From assembly GCF_900105115.1 (NCBI RefSeq), contig NZ_FNRV01000001.1:744001-808000 (forward strand): a stretch of 64,000 nt of DNA. Direction: 5' to 3'. The position numbers were made by a program, and so were the translations under genes. The notes beneath the pieces were generated by a model. That model had not been told where the DNA came from and made no database searches. It saw only the letters and a list, made by a program, of their open reading frames with translations. Origin of the DNA: Pseudomonas mohnii (lineage in GTDB: Bacteria > Pseudomonadota > Gammaproteobacteria > Pseudomonadales > Pseudomonadaceae). Positions 15,736 to 24,208 of the stretch are shown here, piece by piece. Every line of letters begins with the position of its first letter. Positions within the stretch are counted from its first letter, which is position 1.

Positions 15736-16325
15736 ATATAGCCCAGCCAATACTTCTAAAAAAAACCTCTGCTGGAGTAGTAAATTACGTACTTGAAGGA
15801 CATGTCTTGACACGTCAAAAAAATGTTAGCCTCAGTCAAGCTAGAGCCGCAAAAAAAGAATTCAATAAAATAACAAGTCAAATGAAATTACCACTCAAAA
15901 ACATAGTTGAGAACGATTTCAAACAAAGAAAAGCCTATCAAATGCTAGGCACTGAGCCCATAAACCTGGAAATGATCGCAAGAAAAAAACTCGCCTTGTC
16001 TGGTGTCTCACTAAGCAGCTTGCCAATAGATGAATTCCCACCCGCCCTGCATTACCCCAACCAAGAAAAACTAAGCGCCCAGATCAATCTACTGGACTAT
16101 GTGCATGGAGATCAGCCGCGAGCCGACCAGGCGTGGGGGAATAGGCTTTTCCTAGCGACGCATAGACCTGTAACACACACCAAAAACGGCGAGCCGATAA
16201 CAATATCATCGGAGGTTGCTAAACAATACAATGAAAGGATGCTCGCAATTCGCGAATCCCAAAAGCAAATACTTAATCAGCAGAGGCGCCACATTTTTTC
16301 TCAACACTTCCAATTTGCTTCTTAA
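15207..16325 (+). CDS. short RHS-core protein with possible NucA/NucB-like tail
   Basis: A 372-residue protein: core at 1-177, then a Lys-rich tail. The segment PIDEFPPA (273-280), AQINLLDYVHGDQPRADQAW and GNRL (291-314) recalls the DE(Y/F/W)P-A ... I-Y(I/V) ... D-R-A ... GNQL signature of NucA/NucB-type DNases. This is a by-eye similarity and not certain. The last 40 residues are basic and Gln-rich. The start is supported by GGGAG upstream. No candidate immunity gene lies between it and the LysR gene at 16469. Confidence 0.7.
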   Translation: MPATRATLLCQYRYDALDRLTGQGLTDAPPLQRFYCKSRLATEIQEALRQTLFQHGDWLLAQQQQQGVEHDTTLLAIDQQRSVLNTLKANHQAQPIAFAPYGHRQATNGWMSLMGFNGERPDPLTGHYLLGNGYRAFNPVLMRFNSPDSLSPFDRGGLNAYAYCSGDPVNKVDTTGHIAQPILLKKTSAGVVNYVLEGHVLTRQKNVSLSQARAAKKEFNKITSQMKLPLKNIVENDFKQRKAYQMLGTEPINLEMIARKKLALSGVSLSSLPIDEFPPALHYPNQEKLSAQINLLDYVHGDQPRADQAWGNRLFLATHRPVTHTKNGEPITISSEVAKQYNERMLAIRESQKQILNQQRRHIFSQHFQFAS

Positions 16326-16468
16326 ACAACAAGCATCTTTTAGAGAAGTTACGAGACGACATTAAGTTCAGCCGTTCGATCAAATAGCTCGCAAGTCATC
16401 CGGCCACAGAGCAGGCTCAGGGTTTGCTGCTTTACTGAAAAGACCCACCCCCCCCACGAGCCCCAACC

Positions 16469-17389
16469 ATGAACCGCAACGACCTGCGCCGCGTGGACAT
16501 GAACCTGTTGGTGATTTTCGAAACCCTGATGTTCGAGAAGAACCTGACCCGCGCCGCAGAGAAACTGTTCCTCGGCCAGCCTGCGGTCAGCGCGGCGCTG
16601 GCGCGGTTGCGGGATTTGTTCGACGATCCGCTGTTGGTGCGAAACGGCCGTAGCCTGGAGCCGACGCCGCGCGCCCTGGTGATTCTCAAGGAACTGCAGC
16701 CGGCGATGGACACCATTTCCGGCGCGGTCAGCCGGGCCAAAGATTTCGACCCCTCCACCAGCCGTGACGTGTTTCGCATCGGCCTGTCCGATGACGCCGA
16801 ATTCGGTCTGTTTCCACCGTTGCTCAAGCAGATACGCGAAGAAGCGCAGAACGTTGTGGTCGTCGTGCGGCGGGTGAATTTCCTGTTGATGTCGTCGATG
16901 TTGGCGACCGGCGAGATTACTGTCGGGATCAGCTACACCACGGAATTGCCGGCCAATGCCAAGCGCAAGAAACTGCGGGACTTGAGCGTCAAGATCCTGC
17001 GCGGCGACAACCGGCCCGGCCCCCTGACGCTCGATGAATTCTGCGAACGTCCCCACGCGCTGGTGTCGTTTTCCGGGGATCTGACCGGGGCGATCGACAC
17101 CGATCTCGCCCGCATCGGCCGCTCGCGCCGGGTGGTGCTGGCGGTGCCGCAGTTTGCCGGGCTGCGCGCCTTGCTGGCGGGCACCGACATGTTGGCAACG
17201 GTGCCGGATTACGCGGCGAGCGCGCTGATCGAAGGCAGTCCCCAACTGCGTGCCGACGATGCGCCGTTCGAGATCAAGCTGTCCGAACTGTCCATGGTCT
17301 GGAACGGCGTCAACGATAACGATCCGGCAGAACGTTGGTTGCGCTCGAAAATTGTGGAGCACATGTCGGCTCCACCATCGGGACATTGA
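16469..17389 (+). CDS. LysR-family regulator, MexT-like
   Basis: A 306-residue regulator. The N-terminal winged helix (MNRNDLRRVDMNLLVIFETL, then FLGQPAVSAALARLRDLFDDP) and the effector domain (VFRIGLSDDAEFGLFPPLL, ELPANAKRKKLRDL, PHALVSFSGDL, VPDYAASALI, DNDPAERWLRSKI) match, block for block, what I recall of P. aeruginosa MexT, which activates the mexEF-oprN efflux operon. No mexEF-oprN or mexS lies next to it here, so it is either an orphan MexT or a paralogue with other targets. Its last 80 bp overlap the convergent DinB gene. Confidence 0.9.
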   Translation: MNRNDLRRVDMNLLVIFETLMFEKNLTRAAEKLFLGQPAVSAALARLRDLFDDPLLVRNGRSLEPTPRALVILKELQPAMDTISGAVSRAKDFDPSTSRDVFRIGLSDDAEFGLFPPLLKQIREEAQNVVVVVRRVNFLLMSSMLATGEITVGISYTTELPANAKRKKLRDLSVKILRGDNRPGPLTLDEFCERPHALVSFSGDLTGAIDTDLARIGRSRRVVLAVPQFAGLRALLAGTDMLATVPDYAASALIEGSPQLRADDAPFEIKLSELSMVWNGVNDNDPAERWLRSKIVEHMSAPPSGH

Positions 17390-17903
17390 GCGAATTGAAC
17401 TGCGGATCGGTCTCGCGCAAGTAGATCGGCAGGTCCGTCATGGGTGGCATGGCCGGAATCTCGAAATACATCTGGATCACCCAACCACGGTGATAGCTGG
17501 CGTGATTGACCACGTGCATCAACATCGCGCCGGCGCTCATGGTGCCGCTTTCACCGGAGAGAAAGGTAAACCGGACGGGTTTGTCCAGTGAGGCATCGGT
17601 CTGCCGGGCGGTCCAGTCGCTGTACCAGTGATCGACGTCCTGCTGCGCCAGACGCAAGTCGGTCAGGGCCGGATGCACCAATTCGTGGGAGGTCTTGAAG
17701 CCGTGCCCTCGGCCTTCGAGGTGAGCCTGCCAGATGCAGTCCACCACATAGATGTGGTTCAGCGTGCCGATCATGGTTTTGAACACTGAAGCGCGCTGTT
17801 TTTCGACTTCGCCCGGCGGCAGTTGCGCCAGGTTATCGAAGAGGCGCTGGTTGGCCCATTGTTTGTAATCGGCAAGCAGGCAGGCAGTGCGTACGTTGAT
17901 CAT
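17310..17903 (-). CDS. DinB-family protein
   Basis: A 197-residue four-helix-bundle protein of the DinB/YfiT metal-binding group. The expected metal-binding histidines are present: TLNHIYVVD (about 48) and HVVNHASYHRGWV (about 130-142). Starts with MINVRTACLLADYKQWANQRLF. Members include mycothiol/bacillithiol-dependent transferases; in Pseudomonas the function is unknown. The family domain ends near YLRETDPQFNSL; the last 25 residues lie in DNA that also encodes the end of the convergent LysR gene. Confidence 0.85.
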   Translation of the reverse strand: MINVRTACLLADYKQWANQRLFDNLAQLPPGEVEKQRASVFKTMIGTLNHIYVVDCIWQAHLEGRGHGFKTSHELVHPALTDLRLAQQDVDHWYSDWTARQTDASLDKPVRFTFLSGESGTMSAGAMLMHVVNHASYHRGWVIQMYFEIPAMPPMTDLPIYLRETDPQFNSLNVPMVEPTCAPQFSSATNVLPDRYR

Positions 17904-17990
17904 CAGACTTCTCCGATGGCGATGAGCGCATCTCTCAAGGATAGCGCTATCCCCACGCCGCGGTGCTGTGGCTGATCATCGGTACGGTGG

Positions 17991-19112
17991 TTACTGCGCG
18001 AGCGTATCCAGTACCCGATCGGCCAGCGCCAGGCTACTGGTCAGGCCTGGGGATTCAATGCCGAACAGGTTCACCAATCCCGCTACGCCATGCTGAGTCG
18101 GGCCGCTGATGAGAAAGTCGGCGGCCGGTTCGTTCGGGCCGCTGATTTTCGGGCGAATACCGCTGTAGGCCGGTTGCAGACTGCCATCGGGCAACCCCGG
18201 CCAGTAACGCCGGATCGCCTGATAAAAGCCGTCGCCCCGGGATGGATTGACGCGGTAGTCGAGGTGATCGACCCATTCCACATCAGGCCCGAATCGCGCC
18301 TGGCCGCCTAGGTCGAGGGTCATGTGCACACCCAACCCGGCACTTTCCGGTGCCGGATACACCAGATGGCGAAACGGCGCCCGGCCACTGAAACTGAAAT
18401 AGCTGCCCTTGCACAACCGCGCCGCTGGAATGTATTGCGCAGGCAGGCCGGCGATGCGGCTTGCCACCTCGGGCGCAGACAACCCTGCACAGTTGATCAG
18501 CTCGCGACAGCTCAAGGTCATGGGTTCGGCCCCGCCCATGTGCAACTCGAAACCCTGTTCGAGGCAACGCGCCGACAACAGCGGCGTATGAAACGCCAGT
18601 GACGCCCCCGCGGCTTCGGCATCGGCCTGCAACGCCAGCATCAAGCCATGGGAGTCGACGATGCCGGTGGACGGTGACCACAGCGCGGCGACGCAGGACA
18701 ACGCCGGTTCCAGCTCCCGCGCCTCACTCGCCTCCAGCCATTGCAGGTCATCGACACCGTTGCGCCGGCCCTGCTCCAGCAAGCCCTGCAACGCCGTGCG
18801 CTGCGCATCATCGGTGGCCACGATCAACTTGCCCAGGCGCTGATGGCTGACGCCACGCTCCTCGCAGAAGGCGTAGAGGCGTTGCTTGCCCTCCACGCAC
18901 AACTGCGCCTTGAGGCTGCCGCCGGGGTAATAGATGCCGGCGTGGATCACTTCGGAATTGCGCGAACTGATGCCCACGCCTATGCCTTCGCCGGCCTCGA
19001 CCAGAATCACTTCGCGCCCGCTCATGGCCAGCGCCCTGGCCACCGCCAGCCCGACCACACCGGCCCCAACCACCACGCTGTCGATATCGACGCTCACCCG
19101 CCCTGCCCTCAT
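17991..19112 (-). CDS. FAD-dependent oxidoreductase (L-2-hydroxyglutarate oxidase-like, DAO family)
   Basis: A 373-residue flavoprotein. The Rossmann FAD motif is [19 protein letters not shown], followed by the acidic end of strand 2 (VEAGEG). [20 protein letters not shown] is diagnostic of L-2-hydroxyglutarate dehydrogenase/YgaF-like enzymes, as is the late GIRPKISGP motif. It probably oxidises an L-2-hydroxy acid at the inner face of the membrane. The ATG at 19112 lies one base after the stop of a 33-codon ORF (TGACATG); an in-frame GTG at 19094 is another possible start. Confidence 0.85.
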   Translation of the reverse strand: MRAGRVSVDIDSVVVGAGVVGLAVARALAMSGREVILVEAGEGIGVGISSRNSEVIHAGIYYPGGSLKAQLCVEGKQRLYAFCEERGVSHQRLGKLIVATDDAQRTALQGLLEQGRRNGVDDLQWLEASEARELEPALSCVAALWSPSTGIVDSHGLMLALQADAEAAGASLAFHTPLLSARCLEQGFELHMGGAEPMTLSCRELINCAGLSAPEVASRIAGLPAQYIPAARLCKGSYFSFSGRAPFRHLVYPAPESAGLGVHMTLDLGGQARFGPDVEWVDHLDYRVNPSRGDGFYQAIRRYWPGLPDGSLQPAYSGIRPKISGPNEPAADFLISGPTQHGVAGLVNLFGIESPGLTSSLALADRVLDTLAQ

Positions 19113-19113
19113 G

Positions 19114-19215
19114 TCAAACCAGCTCCCGCTCTCGGTAATCGATCAGGCAGGAGAATATCGCCAACAGCATGGCCCTGACCACGAAGACGATGGGCATCGG
19201 GAGCCTGCCGCCCAT
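19114..19215 (-). CDS. possible 33-residue membrane peptide
   Basis: [17 protein letters not shown] continues as [16 protein letters not shown]: one hydrophobic helix plus a charged tail. AGAGG lies four bases before the ATG, and its TGA is one base from the ATG of the FAD oxidoreductase, which suggests a leader or coupled peptide. No homology is known to me. It could also be a chance ORF. Confidence 0.3.
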   Translation of the reverse strand: MGGRLPMPIVFVVRAMLLAIFSCLIDYRERELV

Positions 19216-19424
19216 GTCGCCTCTGGATATCGCGCCGCTCCCACAACCGCCTTCGCTGGCAAGCCAGCGCCTACAGTTCGGACCTTGTGAACCCGATCCC
19301 GGAAAAATGATTCTCCGACTGCACCCGTGTCAATCTTCACCATCAGGGAACTCCTGGCGACCGCCATGCATCCTAAATGATGAGGTACTTCCTTTTTTGC
19401 TTCACGCTTGCAGAGGACACCGTC

Positions 19425-19745
19425 ATGCGCCGTCTGATTATCGTTTCTTCTCTGTTGCTGTGTTTACCCTTCGGCTCTGCAATGGCCAAGGTGGACGCAG
19501 GCGATGTCGCCACCTCAGCCGGGGTTTCCGCATCGCTGTACTCAACATTCAAGGACCACAAACTCATGATTCCCGCCCGTGATGACGCCTCCAGCTTCGT
19601 GGCCAGTGGCGGTACGATTCGCGGCGCTTATCTGGAATCGGTTCTCAAACAGCTTCGGCAGGAGCACCCCGACCTCAACAACGCAAGCGACGAAGACCTG
19701 GCTCGCGCCATTCTCGTCCAGGAAGGCGTTCCAGCCGGTCAATAA
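19425..19745 (+). CDS. DUF2388 family periplasmic protein
   Basis: A 106-residue exported protein: signal peptide MRRLIIVSSLLLCLPFGSAMA, then the mature DUF2388 domain with TSAGVSASLYSTFKD, KLMIPARDDASSFVASGG and IRGAYLESVLKQLRQ. The family is largely confined to Pseudomonas and has no known function. The upstream frame extension lacks a ribosome binding site, whereas AGAGGA sits 7 bases before ATG 19425. The 19216-19424 gap carries a REP half-site (CGCTGGCAAGCCAGCG near 19255-19270). Confidence 0.85.
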   Translation: MRRLIIVSSLLLCLPFGSAMAKVDAGDVATSAGVSASLYSTFKDHKLMIPARDDASSFVASGGTIRGAYLESVLKQLRQEHPDLNNASDEDLARAILVQEGVPAGQ

Positions 19746-19822
19746 CGACGGCCAACCTCAGCGGTGGGGCTGGTGAAGCGTGGACAGCGTTTCCAGCCCT
19801 GCCTTGCTTGACGGGTGTGGCT

Positions 19823-20737
19823 TCAAGCGTGTCGCGCCCACCCGGCCACCAGGGCCGGGGTGATGCTGACACCGCCACAGACCACAATCACCACGTCATG
19901 GGCCTGGGCAATCGCCGGATGATCCAGGTACGCAATCGCCAGTGAAACTCCACACGCCGGCTCGACCAACTGGCGACAATCATTGGCGTACCGCACCACG
20001 CCCATGATCGCCTCTTCGTCCCCGAGCACCACGTACTCGTGGGGAAAATCGAGGATATGCTGTACCGGCCACGCCGCCACCTCATAGGCGCCGAGTGAAG
20101 TGGCCACCGTATCGATCCGTGGCAAGCGTACGGGATGCCCGGCCGCCATGGCCGCCGCAAACGACGCCGCGCCTTGGGTTTCACAGGCAACGATCCGGCA
20201 GTCCATGCGCCGATGGCGGATCAGCCCGGTGAGCAGGCCCGCCAGCAAACCACCGCCGCCCACCGACGTGACCAACGCATCGACTTGCGGGCAGTCTTCG
20301 AGGATTTCATCGACCATCGTGCTGTGCCCTTGCCACAGCACCGGGTGATCGAAAGCCGGGACATATTCGGTGTCCGCACCCTGCGACAGCTCCATGGCCC
20401 GTTGGTTGGCTTCGTCCCAGACCTTGCCGTGGACAATCACCTCGGCGCCGGTTTCGCGGATTCTGGCGCGGGTGCTTTCACGGGTGGTGTGCGGCACGAC
20501 GATGCACGCCTGCAATCCCAGGCTGACGGCCGCCACGGCGGTGGCGAACCCGGCGTTGCCCCCGGATGGACAGACGACTCTGGTTTTGCCCTGGGCTGCG
20601 GCCTGACTGCACAAAAGCCCCATGCCACGCAGTTTGAATGAGCCGCTGGGTTGCAGGTTTTCCAGTTTGAGCCAGATGCGACGGGCCGGGGAAGAGAGTC
20701 CAGGGTGCAGGATCAACGGGGTTCTGATGTGAAGCAT
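19823..20737 (-). CDS. PLP-dependent serine/threonine dehydratase-like enzyme
   Basis: A 304-residue enzyme of the tryptophan-synthase-beta fold. It has the PLP lysine in PSGSFKLRGMG (about K35), the substrate loop SGGNAGFATA, the phosphate-binding glycine loop SVGGGGLLAGLL and a C-terminal CGG. This pattern fits L-serine/L-threonine ammonia-lyase (eukaryotic-type serine dehydratase), which makes pyruvate or 2-oxobutyrate. It lacks the regulatory ACT domain. It stands alone between DUF2388 and a divergent membrane protein. Confidence 0.85.
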   Translation of the reverse strand: MLHIRTPLILHPGLSSPARRIWLKLENLQPSGSFKLRGMGLLCSQAAAQGKTRVVCPSGGNAGFATAVAAVSLGLQACIVVPHTTRESTRARIRETGAEVIVHGKVWDEANQRAMELSQGADTEYVPAFDHPVLWQGHSTMVDEILEDCPQVDALVTSVGGGGLLAGLLTGLIRHRRMDCRIVACETQGAASFAAAMAAGHPVRLPRIDTVATSLGAYEVAAWPVQHILDFPHEYVVLGDEEAIMGVVRYANDCRQLVEPACGVSLAIAYLDHPAIAQAHDVVIVVCGGVSITPALVAGWARHA

Positions 20738-20924
20738 GGCGGCTCCTGGTGCACGCCGCCGACTCGTCGAATGTTCTGTGAGCCAGCGGTGAACGGTCCT
20801 TTTTCAAGCGTAGTTCACCCTGACCCGATACTGGCGTTTCAGTGATAACGCGGCGCGGGGCCAGGGACGACCGCAGACTGGGGCGGATCCTATAATCAAG
20901 GGTGTGCCCACTGATCGAGGCATC

Positions 20925-21584
20925 ATGAAAATTTCCGTAAGATTGGCTTTTGTCGCCTTCGTGTCCACCTTCGCCTACCTCTGGCTCGCGATTTGGGGGC
21001 TGGGCGGATTCGCCGCCTTTTTCTCCCATGGCGCGCTGGTCGTGGTGGCGCTTGCCACCCTGGCGATGGTCGTCGCTTCGCTGTTCACCGAGGTCAATCT
21101 CAGTTCCGGCGAACGTGAAGACCGGGCCAACCGCTGGGTGCTGCCGGCCTTTGGCATCATTGGCTTACTGAGCGGATTTCTACCGGCCTACACCGACCGG
21201 GTCGACGTCTGGACGTTCGGCGGCGAGGGCGTGCGTTGGCTCGGGGCAGTGCTGTACATCCTGGGCGGCGCCCTGCGAATCTGGCCAGTGTTCGTGCTGG
21301 GCAAGCGCTTCAGCGGGTTGGTGGCGATTCAACCGGGGCACAGCCTGGTCACCGACGGCATTTATCGCCGCCTGCGTAACCCCAGTTATCTGGGGATGTT
21401 GATCATCGCTGTAGGCTGGGCGCTGGCGTTCCGTTCGGCGGTCGGACTGTTGCTGGCCGCGCTGATGGTGATCCCGTTGATTGCGCGGATTCATTCGGAG
21501 GAGGCGCTATTGCGGGCGCAGTTTGGTGCTGACTACGAGGCTTATTGCACCCGGAGCTGGCGGTTGATTCCGAAAATCTATTGA
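20925..21584 (+). CDS. isoprenylcysteine carboxyl methyltransferase-family membrane protein
   Basis: A 219-residue membrane protein with about five hydrophobic segments. The C-terminal half has the ICMT/PEMT signature: GHSLVTDGIYRRLRNPSYLG, followed by EEALLRAQFGADYEAYC with the conserved Glu-Glu and Y-x-x-Y/C. Members bind S-adenosylmethionine at the membrane face; the bacterial substrates are mostly unknown. ATG 20925 has GAGG upstream and begins with a normal membrane start (MKISVRLAFVAFV); an earlier GTG at 20904 is less likely. Confidence 0.85.
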   Translation: MKISVRLAFVAFVSTFAYLWLAIWGLGGFAAFFSHGALVVVALATLAMVVASLFTEVNLSSGEREDRANRWVLPAFGIIGLLSGFLPAYTDRVDVWTFGGEGVRWLGAVLYILGGALRIWPVFVLGKRFSGLVAIQPGHSLVTDGIYRRLRNPSYLGMLIIAVGWALAFRSAVGLLLAALMVIPLIARIHSEEALLRAQFGADYEAYCTRSWRLIPKIY

Positions 21585-21811
21585 AACAACCGCAGCCGGT
21601 GTCGGCGCCAACCGCTTGCTCATTCGACGTTCTCGAACGTGATTGAAACCCATCACTTCTGCTACCAAAGCTGTAGCACTCGGTAACACCCGGCCCCATT
21701 GCAGTGCATCTTTTTCAAGCATTTCGATCCCCCCGCCCTGCCCCGCACGGCCAAAACAGGCATGGCGTACTTTGTGCATCTCAAGGCGATCCTCCCTTGC
21801 TTGAAGCCACC

Positions 21812-22660
21812 ATGCGCCCCAAGGAACTGAAACTCTGGACCACCGGTGTCGCCCACCTGCTCGACCTGCCCGCCGGGCATGCACGGCTGTCGGGCCTTAG
21901 CCACTGGTTGCGGCAAGTCTGCCCGGTCGATCATTTCGTCCTGTTTGTCTACGAAGGCAATCACCGGCCCCTGGCGTTGTTCGACACCTTCTCGGCGGAC
22001 AAACGCGCGGTGTATGTCGATGACTATCAGTGCGGACCGTATTTGCTCGATCCGTTCTATTTGGCCTGTACGCGCGGGCAGGCACCCGGATTGTGGCGAT
22101 TGCGCCAGTTTGCGCCCGACCACTTCTACCTCGGCGAGTACTACCTGACTTATTACCAGCAAACCGGTCTGGCAGAAGAAGTGGCGTTTTTCGTCGACCT
22201 CGGCGCCGGTGCCACGGCCGTGCTGTCGCTGATGCGTTCCTCGGCCAGTTGCGCGTTCAGCCGTGACGAAATGCAGTTGATCGAGTGCGCGCAAGCGGTG
22301 GTCGAGCAGGTCATCAATGAAGCCTGGCGCTTGCGTCAGGCCCAGCAACCGCGCCCCGCGCAGGATCTGGACTTCAAGATCCGCGAAGCCTTCGATCAGT
22401 TCGGCGCGCACATTCTCACCGGGCGCGAACAGGAGATAGTGCAGCTGCTGTTGCGCGGTCACTCCAGCGCCTCGGTCGCCGAACAACTGAACATCAGTCC
22501 GGGCACGGTGAAAATCCACCGCAAGAACCTCTACGCCAAGCTCGGCATCGGTAGCCAGTCGGAGTTGCTCGGACTGTTTATCCGCGACCTCACTGAAAAT
22601 CAGCTGCAAGCTTCAAGCGACAGGCTGCAAGGGGATCGAGGTCGCGCCGTTGGCTGGTAG
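21812..22660 (+). CDS. LuxR-family transcriptional regulator
   Basis: A 282-residue regulator with a C-terminal LuxR/NarL helix-turn-helix: LTGREQEIVQLLLRGHSSAS, VAEQLNISPGTVKIHRKNLY and AKLGIGSQSELL. The N-terminal 200 residues (WLRQVCPVDHFVLFVYEGNH) look like a GAF-type ligand domain rather than a receiver, as no Asp phosphorylation site is seen. Solo regulators of this form often control amino acid or polyamine catabolism; the target here is unknown. ATG 21812 is chosen (MRPKELKLWTTGV). Confidence 0.85.
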   Translation: MRPKELKLWTTGVAHLLDLPAGHARLSGLSHWLRQVCPVDHFVLFVYEGNHRPLALFDTFSADKRAVYVDDYQCGPYLLDPFYLACTRGQAPGLWRLRQFAPDHFYLGEYYLTYYQQTGLAEEVAFFVDLGAGATAVLSLMRSSASCAFSRDEMQLIECAQAVVEQVINEAWRLRQAQQPRPAQDLDFKIREAFDQFGAHILTGREQEIVQLLLRGHSSASVAEQLNISPGTVKIHRKNLYAKLGIGSQSELLGLFIRDLTENQLQASSDRLQGDRGRAVGW

Positions 22661-22736
22661 CTTGCGCAGTGCTTGTAAGCAGCACGTATCCGTTCATCAA
22701 AAATCGCTGGACGGGGCCTTGAGGGGATGATGCGCT

Positions 22737-23234
22737 TCAGGCTTGAGGCTTATTTAGCCGACCATCCAGACCAAAAGGCTCTTGCAACACCAGCTCGTAC
22801 AAACCATTGGCCATTTGCGGGTTCATCAGCAAATTCCAGCTATGCGGCGACACGCTCGATGGCACCAAAACAAACGGATGCTGGCGCAGCAGGTCGGCAC
22901 CGAACTGTTGCTGGCTGCGGCTTGGGGTGCCAGGTACCAACCAATTGGGGTTTGCGATGGTTTCGGGCCGTACCACGTGAATTCTGGACGGGTCCAGCAC
23001 ACGGGCCTGCGTCAGGCGATGAGGTTTGCAATCCAACGCGTCGAAATCCTTGTGCACCGCCACCTCGAGAATGGCCGTAGAGGCATCCAGGCTCGCATAA
23101 ACCGTGGCCATGCCTTTAGGGTTCCAGCGTCCACCCACCTTTTCTGCCCCCACGCCCAAATGCCATGTGGGGGCATACTCGGCAGGGTCGAGACGCCAGA
23201 AGTGAATCTCACTGCTGAAGGGGTCTTTAGCCAT
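22737..23234 (-). CDS. RES-domain toxin
   Basis: A 165-residue RES-domain protein. It has the family's conserved Arg/Glu/Ser features: HFWRLDPAEYAPTW, GGRWNPKGMATVYAS, TAILEVAVH and VPSSVSPHSWNLLMNP. RES toxins break down cellular NAD+. The ATG overlaps the antitoxin stop by one base (TGATG), so the toxin is translated after the antitoxin. A TTG one codon earlier also opens the frame. Confidence 0.9.
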   Translation of the reverse strand: MAKDPFSSEIHFWRLDPAEYAPTWHLGVGAEKVGGRWNPKGMATVYASLDASTAILEVAVHKDFDALDCKPHRLTQARVLDPSRIHVVRPETIANPNWLVPGTPSRSQQQFGADLLRQHPFVLVPSSVSPHSWNLLMNPQMANGLYELVLQEPFGLDGRLNKPQA

Positions 23235-23803
23235 CAATAGACCCCATATTCGATGCGCGTCAGAAAATCAGTCACCAACTCATAGCCCACCGAGTTAGAA
23301 ATCAAATCGATGGGTATTTCACCGTCCAGGCCACGAGCAGGTTTGACCATCCATTGCTCGGCCAGCTCGCGCGAGCCCAGCACCTCCGTGGCTTTTTCCA
23401 AGACTTCGGCATAGTTAAGCGCGCGCGTGCTTTGCTCCGAGGTCAAGATTTCATTGGGCGTTTTCAGCCGCCGCGCCAGCGTGCGATCAGAAGCGCCAAC
23501 GATTTTCGACAGCACGCCGCGTTGCTTATACACCTCGCTGTTTTCGATCATGTTGAGCACTGACTGCAACGGAAAACCGTTTCTTACCGCTCGGTAAATC
23601 TCCATACGATCATCACCCACATTCCCGGAGAGCAAGATCGCGACCATGCGTGGCGGGTGATCTGTCGCAGTAGTGGTCACCGCAGGCTTCTTGCGGCGCA
23701 TAAAACTGGCGGTTGCTTCAAGCTGGCCCAGTTGAATACTCGTGGAGCGACCGGCATTTTTGACAGCCTCATCAGCTGCATCATCTTTTTTCTTGGCGCT
23801 CAT
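23234..23803 (-). CDS. Xre/ParS-type antitoxin (MbcA/DUF2384)
   Basis: A 189-residue antitoxin: a disordered Lys/Thr-rich N-terminus, a helix-turn-helix Xre-like core (ENSEVYKQRGVLSKIVGASD, RTLARRLKTPNEILTSEQS) and the C-terminal toxin-binding DUF2384 region (VLGSRELAEQWMVKPARGLD, GEIPIDLISNSVG). It neutralises the RES toxin downstream and probably represses the operon. ATG 23803 has a strong GGAGG; the extension to 23833 is not needed. GC content is slightly lower than that of neighbours. Confidence 0.9.
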   Translation of the reverse strand: MSAKKKDDAADEAVKNAGRSTSIQLGQLEATASFMRRKKPAVTTTATDHPPRMVAILLSGNVGDDRMEIYRAVRNGFPLQSVLNMIENSEVYKQRGVLSKIVGASDRTLARRLKTPNEILTSEQSTRALNYAEVLEKATEVLGSRELAEQWMVKPARGLDGEIPIDLISNSVGYELVTDFLTRIEYGVY

Positions 23804-23968
23804 GGCGGCCTCCGTCACTCTGACATCTGGCATAAACTATAGTGCCAAATGGCAATACTATCCAATCCAAAAACGTTGACCTGCAACACGCCCTACAGAA
23901 GCGGCGCTGACTCGCGAAGCGCCAGGCCTGACGCAGTGCGACCGGCCAGCTACCGGATTGAATAAAAC

Positions 23969-24095
23969 GCTAATGCAATACTTGTAGGAGCGAGCCTGCT
24001 CGCGATGGACCCAAAGGCACCGAGTTTAGCCTGCAAGCACGCGCCATCGTTCACGACCATCGCGAGCAGGCTCGCTCCTACAAAGGACGGTGCCT
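23969..24095. repeat. REPIN with extended flanks
   Basis: Left arm CTTGTAGGAGCGAGCCTGCT, right arm AGCAGGCTCGCTCCTACAAA (about 24066-24084), about 100 bp apart and inverted. The flanks outside the arms (CTAATGCAATACTTG on the left, AGGACGGTGCC on the right) recur around a second copy at 50825-50950. The remaining 23804-24208 sequence holds only the antitoxin promoter and the ABC leader. Confidence 0.8.
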
Positions 24096-24208
24096 ACCCA
24101 GGCTCCGCATGCCCTCTCCTACCCCCCAAGGGATATATACGCCGCAAAACCCTCATTGCTAGTTTGGCCCCCGACGCACTGATTCATCACTGCAAGGGAG
24201 CCCGCCTC

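Noticed and set aside
12094..16325. The RHS direct repeats as copies of an insertion sequence.
   Set aside because: No transposase, no terminal inverted repeats around each copy, and the repeated part is the RHS core coding region with its leader.
19143..19367. A 74-codon minus-strand ORF upstream of DUF2388.
   Set aside because: It runs through a REP half-site and its C-terminal part is Cys/Ser/Arg-rich noise; the 33-codon ORF in another frame fits better.
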